From Mycolicibacterium elephantis DSM 44368 (lineage in GTDB: Bacteria > Actinomycetota > Actinomycetes > Mycobacteriales > Mycobacteriaceae), in the NCBI RefSeq assembly GCF_004014805.1, contig NZ_ATDN01000003.1, positions 62,001-126,000 on the forward strand: DNA of 64,000 nt, in the 5' to 3' direction. Below, piece after piece: positions 1 through 7,848 of this stretch. The notes under the pieces were generated by a model. That model saw nothing but the letters and a program-made list of their open reading frames with translations. It had not been told where the DNA came from and made no database searches. Every line of letters begins with the position of its first letter. Positions within the stretch are counted from its first letter, which is position 1. The position numbers were made by a program, and so were the translations under genes.

Positions 1-22
1 CCCGGGCGACGTCGTATGCCAT
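1..22 (-). CDS. Aminotransferase class V family, first 7 codons (partial)
   Basis: Only the start of a minus-strand gene lies inside the window. Reading back from 22 gives ATG and then codons for MAYDVAR, which matches my recollection of the N-terminus of the Rv3778c cysteine-desulfurase-like (class V) aminotransferase. That gene lies next to bpa in M. tuberculosis. A purine-rich AAAGGTGGG lies just upstream on the minus strand and would serve as ribosome binding site. Seven codons are very little evidence, so the call depends mostly on synteny. Confidence 0.5.
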
Positions 23-407
23 GCCAGCCCACCTTTGAGCGTGTGTGAAATCACATCCGACACGAATTTCGGCCGATGCGCCCCGACCCACCATGCCGGG
101 CCGGGTCGTCTGCGTCGCCATAGTAGTCCAGTCAGCTTCCGGTGCGGAGTGCTAATTGTGTTGTTGTTGCCCACATCTCACGCACTGGTCTCCGTCTCGC
201 AACCTCAAGCTGCTCACCGGTGTATTTTGGCGACAGCGACGTCCGCAATCCCGTTTGCTGCGGCGGTCACCGCCGGCGCTGGGTCCGGCGCAAACCCGCG
301 GTGCGCGGGCGCACCGTGGCCGAAGGGCTAGTGTCGCCAGATAAGTTACGAACGGCGCGAACCGCCCAGCAACCAATACGACGGCCATTACAGGGAACTT
401 CACGGAG
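23..407. other. Intergenic region between divergent genes; short palindrome at 44-55
   Basis: This 385-base stretch separates the minus-strand aminotransferase start from bpa. The open frames in it have no recognisable protein pattern and run on both strands, so I see no gene. It presumably holds divergent promoters. A short palindrome TGTGA-AA-TCACA at 44-55 sits about 22 bases upstream of the minus-strand start. Its arms resemble CRP half-sites, but the 2-base spacer is not the usual 6, so it is only a possible operator. No clear -10/-35 pair could be assigned. Confidence 0.5.
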
Positions 408-914
408 ATGACCACCAGTAGCGACGACGACAACATCGAAATCATCCGCCGCGACTCCGAGGGTGATGAGCAGGAGTCCGACGGCAAACCGCTGACCGAC
501 CTCGTCGAGCAGCCGGCGAAGGTGATGCGGATCGGCACCATGATCAAGCAGCTGCTCGAGGAGGTGCGGGCCGCTCCGCTGGACGAGGCCAGCCGCAACC
601 GGCTGCGCGAGATTCACCGGACCAGCATCATCGAGCTCGAGGACGGCCTGGCGCCGGAGCTGCGGGAAGAGCTCGAGCGGCTGACGCTGCCGTTCACCGA
701 CGAGGCGGTGCCCTCCGACGCCGAGCTGCGGGTCGCGCAGGCGCAGCTGGTCGGCTGGCTGGAGGGCTTGTTCCACGGCATTCAGACCGCGCTGTTCGCC
801 CAGCAGATGGCGGCGCGTCACCAGCTCGAGCAGATGCGTCAGGGCGCGCTGCCACCCGGAGTGGCCGGCCCGGCTGGACCGCGCGGCGGGCACGGCACCG
901 GGCAGTACCTGTAG
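408..914 (+). CDS. bpa: Bacterial proteasome activator Bpa/PafE
   Basis: 168 residues; the M. tuberculosis Rv3780 protein is of similar size. Bpa forms a dodecameric ring that opens the 20S proteasome gate without ATP and helps degrade damaged proteins. The N-terminal ~35 residues are acidic and look disordered, followed by helices rich in Leu/Glu/Gln (about 40-135), the known four-helix fold. The decisive mark is the C-terminal GQYL, the motif that docks into the proteasome alpha ring, at the end of a flexible Gly/Pro tail (GPAGPRGGHG). ATG start preceded by a CACGGAG stretch. It ends 9 bases before wzt, so it probably shares a transcript with the galactan export genes. Confidence 0.93.
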   Translation: MTTSSDDDNIEIIRRDSEGDEQESDGKPLTDLVEQPAKVMRIGTMIKQLLEEVRAAPLDEASRNRLREIHRTSIIELEDGLAPELREELERLTLPFTDEAVPSDAELRVAQAQLVGWLEGLFHGIQTALFAQQMAARHQLEQMRQGALPPGVAGPAGPRGGHGTGQYL

Positions 915-923
915 GAGCCGGTA

Positions 924-1715
924 TTGGTCCCGCGTATCGAGACCCGCAATGCGTGGGTGGAGTTTCCCATCTTCGACGCCAAGTCGCGCTCGCTGAAGAA
1001 GACGTTTCTCGGCAAGGCGGGCGGCGCGATCGGGCGCAACGACTCCAACGTCGTCGTCATCGAGGCGCTGCGCGACATCACGATGTCGCTGGAACTGGGT
1101 GACCGCGTCGGGCTGGTGGGACACAACGGCGCGGGCAAGTCGACGCTGCTGCGGCTGCTGTCGGGGATCTACGAACCCACTCGCGGCGTCGCGACGGTGA
1201 CGGGCCGGGTGGCACCGGTGTTCGACCTCGGTGTCGGAATGGATCCCGAGATCTCGGGGTTCGAGAACATCATCATTCGCGGGTTGTTCCTGGGCCAGAC
1301 GCGCAAACAGATGCTGGCCAAGGTCGACGAGATCGCCGAGTTCACCGAGTTGGGCGACTACCTGTCGATGCCGCTGCGGACCTACTCCACCGGTATGCGA
1401 GTGCGGTTGGCGATGGGCGTGGTGACCAGCATCGACCCCGAGATCCTGCTGCTCGACGAGGGCATCGGCGCGGTGGACGCCGAGTTCTTGAAGAAGGCCC
1501 AGACGCGGCTGGCCGACCTGGTCGAACGCTCGGGCATCCTGGTCTTCGCCAGCCACTCCAACGAGTTTCTGGCCCGGTTGTGCAACACCGCAATGTGGAT
1601 CGACCACGGCACCGTCAGGATGACCGGCGGCATCGAGGACGTCGTCCGCGCCTACGAGGGCGAGGACGCCGCCCGGCACGTCCGCGAGGTGCTCGAGGAG
1701 ACCCGGTCCGGATGA
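924..1715 (+). CDS. wzt: Galactan ABC transporter, ATP-binding subunit (Rv3781 type)
   Basis: 263 residues. Nucleotide-binding subunit of the Wzm-Wzt exporter, assigned in mycobacteria to moving lipid-linked galactan across the plasma membrane. Walker A GHNGAGKST is at residues 66-74, the signature YSTGMRVRLA near 155-165, Walker B ILLLDEG near 175-181, and the switch His is in FASHS. The N-terminus (ETRNAWVEFPIFDAKS) is typical of the Rv3781 family. The start is TTG at 924 with AGGAG at 913-917, since no ATG fits. It overlaps glfT1 by ATGA. No O-antigen-binding C-terminal extension is present, as expected for the mycobacterial form. Confidence 0.93.
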   Translation: MVPRIETRNAWVEFPIFDAKSRSLKKTFLGKAGGAIGRNDSNVVVIEALRDITMSLELGDRVGLVGHNGAGKSTLLRLLSGIYEPTRGVATVTGRVAPVFDLGVGMDPEISGFENIIIRGLFLGQTRKQMLAKVDEIAEFTELGDYLSMPLRTYSTGMRVRLAMGVVTSIDPEILLLDEGIGAVDAEFLKKAQTRLADLVERSGILVFASHSNEFLARLCNTAMWIDHGTVRMTGGIEDVVRAYEGEDAARHVREVLEETRSG

Positions 1716-2632
1716 CCGGTTCGAACGGCGCCGGGGGGACCGTCTGCGCGGTGGTGGTCACCCATCAGCGCGTCGACGAGCTGGCCAAGTCGCTGGAGAC
1801 GGTGACGGCCCAGACCCGCGCGCCCGACCACCTGATCGTCGTCGACAACGACAACGACACCCGGGTGGCCGAACTGGTGGCCGGCCAGCCGGTGCCGACG
1901 ACCTACCTGGGCTCGCGTCGAAACCTCGGCGGCGCAGGCGGTTTCGCGTTGGGGATGCTGCATGCGCTGGCGCTCGGCGCCGACTGGGTGTGGCTGGCCG
2001 ACGACGACGGTCGGCCCGCGGACTCCGAGGTGCTGGGCACGCTGCTGGCGTGCGCGGCCAGGCACGGGCTGGCTGAGGTGTCGCCGATGGTGTGCGACCT
2101 CGACGACCCTGCGCGCCTGGCGTTTCCGTTGCGCCGCGGCGTTGCGTGGCGACGCCGGGTCGAGGAGTTGCGCACCGACCCCGGCCAGGACCTGCTGCCC
2201 GGCTACGCCTCGTTGTTCAACGGTGCGTTGTTCGCCGGGTCGACGCTGGAGGCCGTCGGGGTACCGGATCTGCGGTTGTTCGTCCGCGGCGACGAAACCG
2301 AATTGCACCGCAGGCTGGTGCGTTCCGGCCTGCCGTTCGGCACCTGCCTGGACGCGGTGTACCTGCATCCACAGGGCGGCGACGAGTTCAAGCCCATCCT
2401 CGGCGGCCGGATGCACACGCAGTATCCGGAAAGCGCTGTCAAACGTTTCTATACCTACCGCAACCGTGGATACCTGCAGTCGCAGCCCGGCCTTCGTCGG
2501 CTGCTGTTCCAGGAGTGGGCGCGGTTCGGCTGGTACTTCCTGGTGTCGCGACGCGATCCCGCAGGGCTGTGGGAGTGGATCCGGTTGCGGCGCTTGGGCC
2601 GTAAAGAAAGGTTCGGGAGGCCACCACCGTGA
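1712..2632 (+). CDS. glfT1: Galactofuranosyltransferase GlfT1
   Basis: 306 residues, GT2 fold, similar in size to Rv3782. GlfT1 adds the first galactofuranose residues from UDP-Galf to the decaprenyl-PP-GlcNAc-Rha linker on the cytoplasmic side. The N-terminal Rossmann strand AVVVTHQR, the nucleotide-binding Asp in IVVDNDND and the metal-binding DDD at residues 97-99 (WLADDDG) are visible, followed by an acceptor region with RGDETELHRR. An in-frame upstream extension exists, but the ATG at 1712 gives the family N-terminus and overlaps the wzt stop as ATGA. It overlaps wzm by GTGA, so the three genes are translationally coupled. Confidence 0.93.
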   Translation: MTGSNGAGGTVCAVVVTHQRVDELAKSLETVTAQTRAPDHLIVVDNDNDTRVAELVAGQPVPTTYLGSRRNLGGAGGFALGMLHALALGADWVWLADDDGRPADSEVLGTLLACAARHGLAEVSPMVCDLDDPARLAFPLRRGVAWRRRVEELRTDPGQDLLPGYASLFNGALFAGSTLEAVGVPDLRLFVRGDETELHRRLVRSGLPFGTCLDAVYLHPQGGDEFKPILGGRMHTQYPESAVKRFYTYRNRGYLQSQPGLRRLLFQEWARFGWYFLVSRRDPAGLWEWIRLRRLGRKERFGRPPP

Positions 2633-3459
2633 CGTTCACCGACGCCGCTGCGCAGTCGAAGACTTTCGGCCGCGCGTGGGGCGACCTTGTCGCCGGCTTC
2701 GCCAAGCATGAGCTGTGGCTGCACCTGGGCTGGCAGGACATCAAACAGCGGTACCGCCGTTCGGTGCTGGGCCCGTTCTGGATCACGATCGCCACTGGCG
2801 CCACCGCGGTCGCCATGGGACTGTTGTACTCGAAGTTGTTCAAACTTGAACTGTCCGAACATCTTCCGTACGTCACGCTCGGGCTGATCATCTGGAACAT
2901 GATCAACGCGTCGATCCTCGAGGGCGCGGAGGTGTTCATCGCCAACGAGGGTCTGATCAAACAACTCCCGACCCCGTTGTCGGTGCACGTGTATCGACTG
3001 GTGTGGCGGCAGATGATCCTGTTCGGCCACAACATGATCATCTTCGTGATCATCGCGATCATCTATCCCAAACCGTGGTCCTGGACTGCGCTGGCCGTGA
3101 TTCCGGCGATGGCCCTGATCGTGGCGAACTGTGTGTGGGTGTCGCTGTGCTTCGGCATCCTGGCCACCCGCTACCGCGACATCAGCCCGCTGCTGGTCAG
3201 CCTGGTGCAACTGCTGTTCTTCATGACGCCGATCATCTGGAACGAGTCCACCCTGCAGCAGCAGGATGCCGCGGACTACCTCAGGATCGTCGAGCTGAAC
3301 CCGCTGCTGCACTATCTCGACATCGTCCGCGCCCCATTACTCGGCGCCGACCAGGAGCTGCATCACTGGGTGGTGGTGATCGTGTTGACGGTGGTCGGCT
3401 GGATCCTGGCCGCCATCGCGATGCGCCAGTACCGCGCCCGCGTCGCCTACTGGGTGTAG
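2629..3459 (+). CDS. wzm: Galactan ABC transporter, permease subunit (Rv3783 type)
   Basis: 276 residues, ABC-2 permease. Partner of Wzt in exporting lipid-linked galactan. The N-terminal amphipathic segment (LAKHELWLHLGWQDIKQRYRR, split here as GWQDIKQRYRRS for the conserved part) precedes about six membrane spans, for example near 35-60, 110-160, 180-200 and 235-260. The family motif RYRDISPL is present. GTG start overlapping the glfT1 stop (GTGA). It ends the operon: the next gene, 21 bases on, is on the other strand. No obvious terminator hairpin was seen in the short gap. Confidence 0.92.
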   Translation: MTFTDAAAQSKTFGRAWGDLVAGFAKHELWLHLGWQDIKQRYRRSVLGPFWITIATGATAVAMGLLYSKLFKLELSEHLPYVTLGLIIWNMINASILEGAEVFIANEGLIKQLPTPLSVHVYRLVWRQMILFGHNMIIFVIIAIIYPKPWSWTALAVIPAMALIVANCVWVSLCFGILATRYRDISPLLVSLVQLLFFMTPIIWNESTLQQQDAADYLRIVELNPLLHYLDIVRAPLLGADQELHHWVVVIVLTVVGWILAAIAMRQYRARVAYWV

Positions 3460-3480
3460 CAACGGTTTCACGTTCCGCGG

Positions 3481-4005
3481 CTAGCGCTCGGCGAAGGAGG
3501 GCTCCCACGCCGTGACGCGCGGGATCCAGCGCGGCACATGCCTGCGGTACACGGCGTAGTCCTGGCCGAAGCGGCGGCGCAGGTGCGGTTCTTCGACGAA
3601 CCGGATCGCGATCAGCACCGCAGTGAAGAAGAACACGAACCAGCCGAACAGCCACGGCGAAGCCCAGGCGACGGCCGTGCCGAGCTGGATGCAGAACACC
3701 GCCGTCATCATCGGATTGCGCACATGCCGGTACGGGCCGGTGACAACCAGGTTGACCGGCGACCCGATGGCCAGGGTGCCCTCGCCCACACGGTCGAACA
3801 ACACCACGGTCCACCCCAGCATGAAGAGCCCGAACGCGATCAGCAGCCCACCGACGATCGCCATCAGAACCCCCAGGGCGCTGTCGAGATCGGGTGCCCC
3901 GAGACCGGTCGCCACCGCGATCAGCGCGGGAATGAAAATCGTCATCGTTGCCGGTGCGACCAGGACCGAGAGCAGGTGCCGCCACCAGAGCCGTCGCTTC
4001 GCCAT
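3481..4005 (-). CDS. Isoprenylcysteine methyltransferase-like membrane protein
   Basis: 174 residues with about five hydrophobic segments. The C-terminal half has the ICMT/PEMT pattern: GPYRHVRNPMMTA, a SAM-binding region of this membrane methyltransferase class, and later EEPHLRRRFGQDYAVYRRHVPRW, of which EEPHLRRRFG is the key part. The substrate cannot be read from sequence; actinobacterial members have mostly undefined roles in lipid or small-molecule methylation. ATG at 4005 was chosen over an in-frame codon 21 bases upstream because AAGGAGGG lies at the right distance. Divergent from the TetR gene, with shared inverted repeats between them, so it is the likely target of that repressor. 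Confidence 0.75.
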   Translation of the reverse strand: MAKRRLWWRHLLSVLVAPATMTIFIPALIAVATGLGAPDLDSALGVLMAIVGGLLIAFGLFMLGWTVVLFDRVGEGTLAIGSPVNLVVTGPYRHVRNPMMTAVFCIQLGTAVAWASPWLFGWFVFFFTAVLIAIRFVEEPHLRRRFGQDYAVYRRHVPRWIPRVTAWEPSFAER

Positions 4006-4018
4006 TGCCGAACCCTCC

Positions 4019-4040
4019 TTCTTCAACAGTTGCTGAAGAA
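4019..4040. promoter_or_regulatory. Imperfect 22-bp palindrome, probable TetR operator 1
   Basis: TTCTTCA at 4019-4025 mirrors TGAAGAA at 4034-4040, and most inner bases also pair, giving 18 of 22 symmetric positions. It lies immediately upstream of the methyltransferase Shine-Dalgarno sequence in the divergent intergenic region. Binding by the adjacent TetR protein is inferred from position. Confidence 0.5.
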
Positions 4041-4068
4041 CGACGCTACGCCCCGACCCCGGCAGAGG

Positions 4069-4082
4069 TCAACACGTGTTGA
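4069..4082. promoter_or_regulatory. Perfect 14-bp palindrome, probable TetR operator 2
   Basis: TCAACACGTGTTGA is perfectly symmetric and ends 16 bases before the tetR ATG at 4099, a normal place for autoregulation. It shares TCAACA with operator 1, which suggests the same protein reads both. Confidence 0.5.
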
Positions 4083-4098
4083 AGTACGCTTTCCCGTT

Positions 4099-4707
4099 AT
4101 GGCGGAGACCCGCAGGACCGGCCGCTGGCGCACTGGTCAGCAGAACAAGCAGCGCATCCTCGAGGTGGCGCGCGAGCACTTCCGGAGGGGCTACGACCAC
4201 GCCACCGTGCGCGGCATCGCCGGCGACGCCGGGGTCGACGTCGCGATGGTTTACTACTTCTTCGGCAACAAGGAAGGCCTGTTCAACGCGGCCGTCATCG
4301 ACATCCCCGAACATCCGCTGCACCAGCTGGCGACCTTGCTCGACGACGGGCCCGAGCAAGTCGGCGCCCGTCTGGTCCGCCGGTTCGTCGAGCGCTGGGA
4401 CGAGGGCGACACCTTCGAACCGCTGTTGACCGTGTGGCGGTCGGCCGCCGATCAGCCCCGAGCCAGAAAGCTGCTGTACGACACCCTGGCCGGACCGGTC
4501 GCGCAACGGGTCGCCACGGAGTTCGGCGTCGACGATGCGGTGCTGCGGGTGGAACTGGTGACCGTGCACCTGATGGGGCTGGCATTCGCGCGGTATCAGC
4601 TGCGGATCGAGCCGATCACGTCGGTCGACGTCGACACGCTGGTGGCCTGGATCGGCCCGACCGTGCAGCGGTATCTGACCGGTTCGATCGCGGAACCAGA
4701 CCGCTGA
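4099..4707 (+). CDS. TetR family transcriptional regulator
   Basis: 202 residues. The N-terminal helix-turn-helix spans about residues 15-60: KQRILEVAREHF, then ATVRGIAGDAGVDVAMVYYFFGNKEGLF, with VYYFFGNKEGLF the classic TetR recognition-helix end. The rest is an all-helical ligand-binding domain (TetR_C type, LYDTLAGPVAQRV). A longer in-frame upstream extension exists, but ATG at 4099 gives the normal N-terminus. Two palindromes in the 93-base gap to the divergent methyltransferase suggest that it represses itself and that gene. The inducer is unknown. Confidence 0.88.
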   Translation: MAETRRTGRWRTGQQNKQRILEVAREHFRRGYDHATVRGIAGDAGVDVAMVYYFFGNKEGLFNAAVIDIPEHPLHQLATLLDDGPEQVGARLVRRFVERWDEGDTFEPLLTVWRSAADQPRARKLLYDTLAGPVAQRVATEFGVDDAVLRVELVTVHLMGLAFARYQLRIEPITSVDVDTLVAWIGPTVQRYLTGSIAEPDR

Positions 4708-4725
4708 TCGCGCCGTTGTGCACCT

Positions 4726-5046
4726 ATGAGTATTCCGCCATACGAACCGCCGCAGGCCCCGCCGCCCGCCAGCGGTGCCACCACCCTGCGGTGCCCGAAG
4801 TGCGCGGGCATGATGAAGACCTACGAGCGCAACGGCATCCACCTGGAGCAGTGCGACACCTGTCGCGGCATCTTCCTCGACTTCGGTGAACTCGAGGCGC
4901 TCACCCAGTTGGAGAACCGGTTCGTGCAGGCGCCGCCGCCACCACCTCCGCCGCAGCCCGGTTACGGCTACGGCCCCGGCTGGGGGCACCGCGGCAACAA
5001 GTACTACCGCAGACAGGGCTTCGGCAGGCTGTTCTTCTCCAGCTAG
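4726..5046 (+). CDS. TFIIB-type zinc-ribbon protein
   Basis: 106 residues. A Pro-rich start is followed by a zinc ribbon: CPKC near residues 25-28 and CDTCRG near 45-50, the spacing of the zf-TFIIB/YdjL-type domain, with the common FLDFGELEAL that follows it. The C-terminal third is Pro/Gly/Tyr rich (PPPPPPPQPGYGYGPGWG) and then basic. The function of these small proteins is unknown; the ribbon suggests nucleic-acid or protein binding. It starts 18 bases after tetR and may be cotranscribed. Its stop overlaps the convergent APH-like gene. Confidence 0.75.
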   Translation: MSIPPYEPPQAPPPASGATTLRCPKCAGMMKTYERNGIHLEQCDTCRGIFLDFGELEALTQLENRFVQAPPPPPPPQPGYGYGPGWGHRGNKYYRRQGFGRLFFSS

Positions 5047-5780
5047 CGCATCCGCGCACACGCATCGCGCAGCAGTTCGTCCTCCGGGTGATAGGCGGCG
5101 GCGCAGATGACCGCGGTGCGCGCGACCGGTTCGAGCACCGGCCACGGATCGCCGTCTGGCACCGCCGGCCCGCCCGCCCCGCGATAGGCGTCGAGAAACG
5201 TCGCCCAGTCGTCGTCGGGGATCAGCCCCGCCGCCCAGAAGCCGGCCGGCCGGGCCAGATCCCACGCCGGGTCACCGACACCCATGTCGTCGACGTCGAT
5301 CAGCAGCCACGGCCGGTCAGGGGCGCGACGCCCGAGTTGGCCGAGATGCCAGTCGCCGTGCACCAGCGTCGCCGGCCGATCGGCCGATCCGGCGCGCCAG
5401 GAGACGTCGGGCAGTCCGGCCGCGGCGCGCCGGACGGTGAGATCGGCGGAACGCCGCAGCGTTCGACGGAGCCGCTGCGGCCATCCGTGGGGCGGCAGCC
5501 GGCGGGGCACGGTTTCGCGATGCAGCGCCGCGAGTAGCCGGCCGGCGTCCGGCCACGGAAGGCAATCCGGTTCTGGGACAACGGTTTGCACCCGGGGCCA
5601 TCGGGTGCGCCAGCGGGTGCCGACGCGTTCGGGCGCGGTGTCCAGCGGCGAGAGCACCGAGTCCGACTGCGCGGCCAGGGCCAGCCGCGCGGCCAGCTGC
5701 CGCGGGTCGGTTTCCGGCCGGTGCAGCTTGTAGACCACGTCACCCTCGAAGGTGATCTGCGCACCGGAGCGGGTCTGCAC
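5043..5780 (-). CDS. Aminoglycoside phosphotransferase-fold kinase
   Basis: 245 residues, shorter than typical APH enzymes (about 270-300). The catalytic loop VHGDWHLGQL near residues 140-150 and the metal-binding segment LIDVDDMGVGDPAWDLA near 158-175 are intact. The N-terminal lobe is short, with a GDVVYKLHRP segment that carries the ATP-binding Lys. The substrate cannot be predicted: many actinobacterial members phosphorylate small metabolites and are not resistance factors. GTG start. The 3' end overlaps the zinc-ribbon gene by convergent TAG stops (5043-5046). Confidence 0.75.
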   Translation of the reverse strand: MQTRSGAQITFEGDVVYKLHRPETDPRQLAARLALAAQSDSVLSPLDTAPERVGTRWRTRWPRVQTVVPEPDCLPWPDAGRLLAALHRETVPRRLPPHGWPQRLRRTLRRSADLTVRRAAAGLPDVSWRAGSADRPATLVHGDWHLGQLGRRAPDRPWLLIDVDDMGVGDPAWDLARPAGFWAAGLIPDDDWATFLDAYRGAGGPAVPDGDPWPVLEPVARTAVICAAAYHPEDELLRDACARMR

Positions 5781-5792
5781 CCCTCGACGGTA

Positions 5793-6251
5793 TTACCGCT
5801 TCGGTACCCGAAGGCGGGTGGTCACGCCGATGCGGTTCCACGCGTTGATGGTGAGCGCCATCGCGATCACCTGGGCCAGTTCACGTTCGGAGAACACCGC
5901 CGCCGCCCTGGCGTACACCTCGTCGGAGACATTCCGACGGGTGAGGTCGGTGATCTCCTCGGTCAACGCCAGCGCGGCCTGCTCCTGTTCGGTGTAGACG
6001 CCCTCGGCCTCCTCCCACGCCGGCAGCAGCGTGAGCTTCTGCTCGGGGATGCCGCGCTTGCGCGCGTCGGCGGTGTGCATGTCGAGGCAGAACGCGCAGT
6101 GGTTCATCTGCGACGCGCGGATCTTGATCAGCTCGGCCAGGTCCGGATCGATGTCCTTGGCCGCGGCGCTGTTCAGCACGAGCATCGCCTCGTACACCTC
6201 CGGCGACACCTCGTTCAGGTTGATACGACGAACTTTCTCGATGGTGGTCAT
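5793..6251 (-). CDS. AhpD/carboxymuconolactone decarboxylase family protein
   Basis: 152 residues. Alkylhydroperoxidase-like fold with the redox motif CAFCLDMH (CxxC plus His three residues on) near residues 57-64 and the typical LAELIKIRASQMNHC helix before it. Members reduce peroxides or act as simple CMD-fold proteins. ATG at 6251 was chosen because GGAGGAC sits at 6253-6259; a longer frame is open upstream but has no better signal. It is divergent from the MocR regulator across 49 bases and is its most likely regulatory target. Confidence 0.83.
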   Translation of the reverse strand: MTTIEKVRRINLNEVSPEVYEAMLVLNSAAAKDIDPDLAELIKIRASQMNHCAFCLDMHTADARKRGIPEQKLTLLPAWEEAEGVYTEQEQAALALTEEITDLTRRNVSDEVYARAAAVFSERELAQVIAMALTINAWNRIGVTTRLRVPKR

Positions 6252-6300
6252 GTCCTCCACGCTAGTGCGTAAAGGCCCACCTACATGGTTCAATAACGAA

Positions 6301-7719
6301 GTGGTTTCATGGGCCAATACCGGTACCCGCGACCTTCACCTGGACCTGGGACAGGCCATCACCCCGGGCATGCGGGGGGCGCGGGAGTTGCTGCTCACGG
6401 CGCTGCGTGACGCGGTACGCAACGGGCGGCTGGCGCCCGGCACGATGTTGCCGCCGTCGCGCAGCCTGGCCGTCGATCTCGGGCTTGCCCGCAACACCGT
6501 CGCCGAGGCCTACGCCCAACTGGTCGCCGAAGGCTGGCTGGCCTCCCGGCAGGGCGCGGGCACTTGGGTGGTCGGCGCGCCGGGGGCGCAGGCGCCTGCC
6601 CGGCAGCGCGGCGCGCGGGTCGTGCCGAGGCACAACCTGATGCCCGGTTCGCCCGACGTCGCGGAATTTCCGCGCAACGAATGGGTCGCGTCGACGCGTC
6701 GGGCGCTGGGCGCGGCGCCGACCGAGGCGTTGCGGATGGGCGATCCGCGCGGACGGCCGGAACTGCGCGAAGCGCTGGCCGAGTATCTGGCGCGGGTGCG
6801 CGGGGTTCGCACCTCGCCGGAGTCGATCGTGATCTGTGCCGGCGTCCGCCACGGCGTGGAGATCCTGACCCGGGTGTTTCGCGGAGACCGCCCGATCGCC
6901 GTAGAAGCCTACGGGCTGTTCATCTTTCGCGATGTCATCGCGGCGATGGGGATGGCCACGGCGCCGATCGGCGTTGACGAGCACGGCGCGCTCGTCGGTG
7001 AACTCGACGCGCTCGACGCGCCCGCAGTGCTGCTCACCCCGGCGCATCACAGCCCGTTCGGCATGCCGCTGCATCCGTCGCGGCGCATGGCGGTGGTCGA
7101 CTGGGCGCAACGCACCGACGGCTACATCTTCGACGACGACTACGACGGCGAATTCCGCTACGACCGCCAGCCCGTGGGCGCGCTGCAGGGTCTGTGCCCG
7201 GAGCGGGTGGTGTACCTCGGCTCGGCGAGCAAGAGCTTGTCGCCGGCGTTGCGACTGGGCTGGATGTCGTTGCCCGCCGCGCTCATCGAGCCGGCCATCG
7301 CCGCGGCAGGCGGATCCCAGTTCTACGTCGACTCGGTCTCGCAGCTGACGATGGCCGACTTCATCGCCAGCGGCGGATACGACAAGCACATCCGGCGCAT
7401 GCGCCTGCGCTACCGGCGCCGCCGCGACGCGCTGGTCGAGGCGCTGCAGCCGTTTCGCATCACTGTCCGCGGCCTCAACGCAGGGCTCAACCTGCTGCTG
7501 GGCCTACCCGACGGTGCCGAACCGGAGGTGCTGCGCCGCGCGAGCGACGCCGGTATCGCGCTGGAGGGGCTGTCGCTGATGCGTCACCCAATCGCCGGAC
7601 CGGACGTGGCGCGGCCCGACGGCGTCATCGTCGGGTTCGGCACCCCCGCCGAGCACGCGTTCCCCGCGGCGGTACGGGCCCTGTGCGACGTGCTGGAGTC
7701 GAGCGGGCTGCGGCGCTGA
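6301..7719 (+). CDS. MocR/PdxR-type GntR regulator with aminotransferase domain
   Basis: 472 residues. An N-terminal GntR winged helix (about 15-85: LPPSRSLAVDLGLARNTVAEAY, with key LARNTVAEAY and GWLASRQGAGTWV) is joined to a fold-type I aminotransferase domain. The PLP lysine is in LGSASKSLSPALR and the preceding PLP-binding Asp/Tyr region in IFDDDYDGEFRY. Such proteins sense PLP or amino-acid-derived ligands and often regulate a divergent gene, here the AhpD-like gene. The start is GTG at 6301, since the frame stays open upstream but has no better start close to the divergent promoter. No pdxS/pdxT genes are nearby, so vitamin B6 control is not supported by context. Confidence 0.87.
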   Translation: MVSWANTGTRDLHLDLGQAITPGMRGARELLLTALRDAVRNGRLAPGTMLPPSRSLAVDLGLARNTVAEAYAQLVAEGWLASRQGAGTWVVGAPGAQAPARQRGARVVPRHNLMPGSPDVAEFPRNEWVASTRRALGAAPTEALRMGDPRGRPELREALAEYLARVRGVRTSPESIVICAGVRHGVEILTRVFRGDRPIAVEAYGLFIFRDVIAAMGMATAPIGVDEHGALVGELDALDAPAVLLTPAHHSPFGMPLHPSRRMAVVDWAQRTDGYIFDDDYDGEFRYDRQPVGALQGLCPERVVYLGSASKSLSPALRLGWMSLPAALIEPAIAAAGGSQFYVDSVSQLTMADFIASGGYDKHIRRMRLRYRRRRDALVEALQPFRITVRGLNAGLNLLLGLPDGAEPEVLRRASDAGIALEGLSLMRHPIAGPDVARPDGVIVGFGTPAEHAFPAAVRALCDVLESSGLRR

Positions 7720-7741
7720 CGCGCGGCGGATCGAGCCGACC

Positions 7742-7788
7742 GTGCGGTTTCGTCCGCGACACGCCGAGCCGGGCGGATGAGACCGCAC
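7742..7788. terminator. Intergenic hairpin after the MocR gene
   Basis: Sixteen-base arms at 7742-7757 and 7773-7788 pair at 14 of 16 positions around a 15-base loop, starting 23 bases after the MocR stop. There is no U-tract, which is usual for mycobacterial hairpin terminators. Either a terminator or a dispersed intergenic palindrome. Confidence 0.5.
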
Positions 7789-7848
7789 AATCGCGGCTGC
7801 CCAGGGCTGTGCCGATCCGCGAGCACGGCCGCGCCGTAAGCTGCTGCG

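Noticed and set aside
44..55. TGTGAAATCACA as a CRP site
   Set aside because: The half-sites fit but the 2-base spacer does not match the 6-base spacer of mycobacterial CRP sites, so it is listed only as a palindrome.
35..331. 98-codon open frame before bpa
   Set aside because: No recognisable pattern, low-quality composition and no ribosome binding site; several overlapping frames exist in the same stretch.
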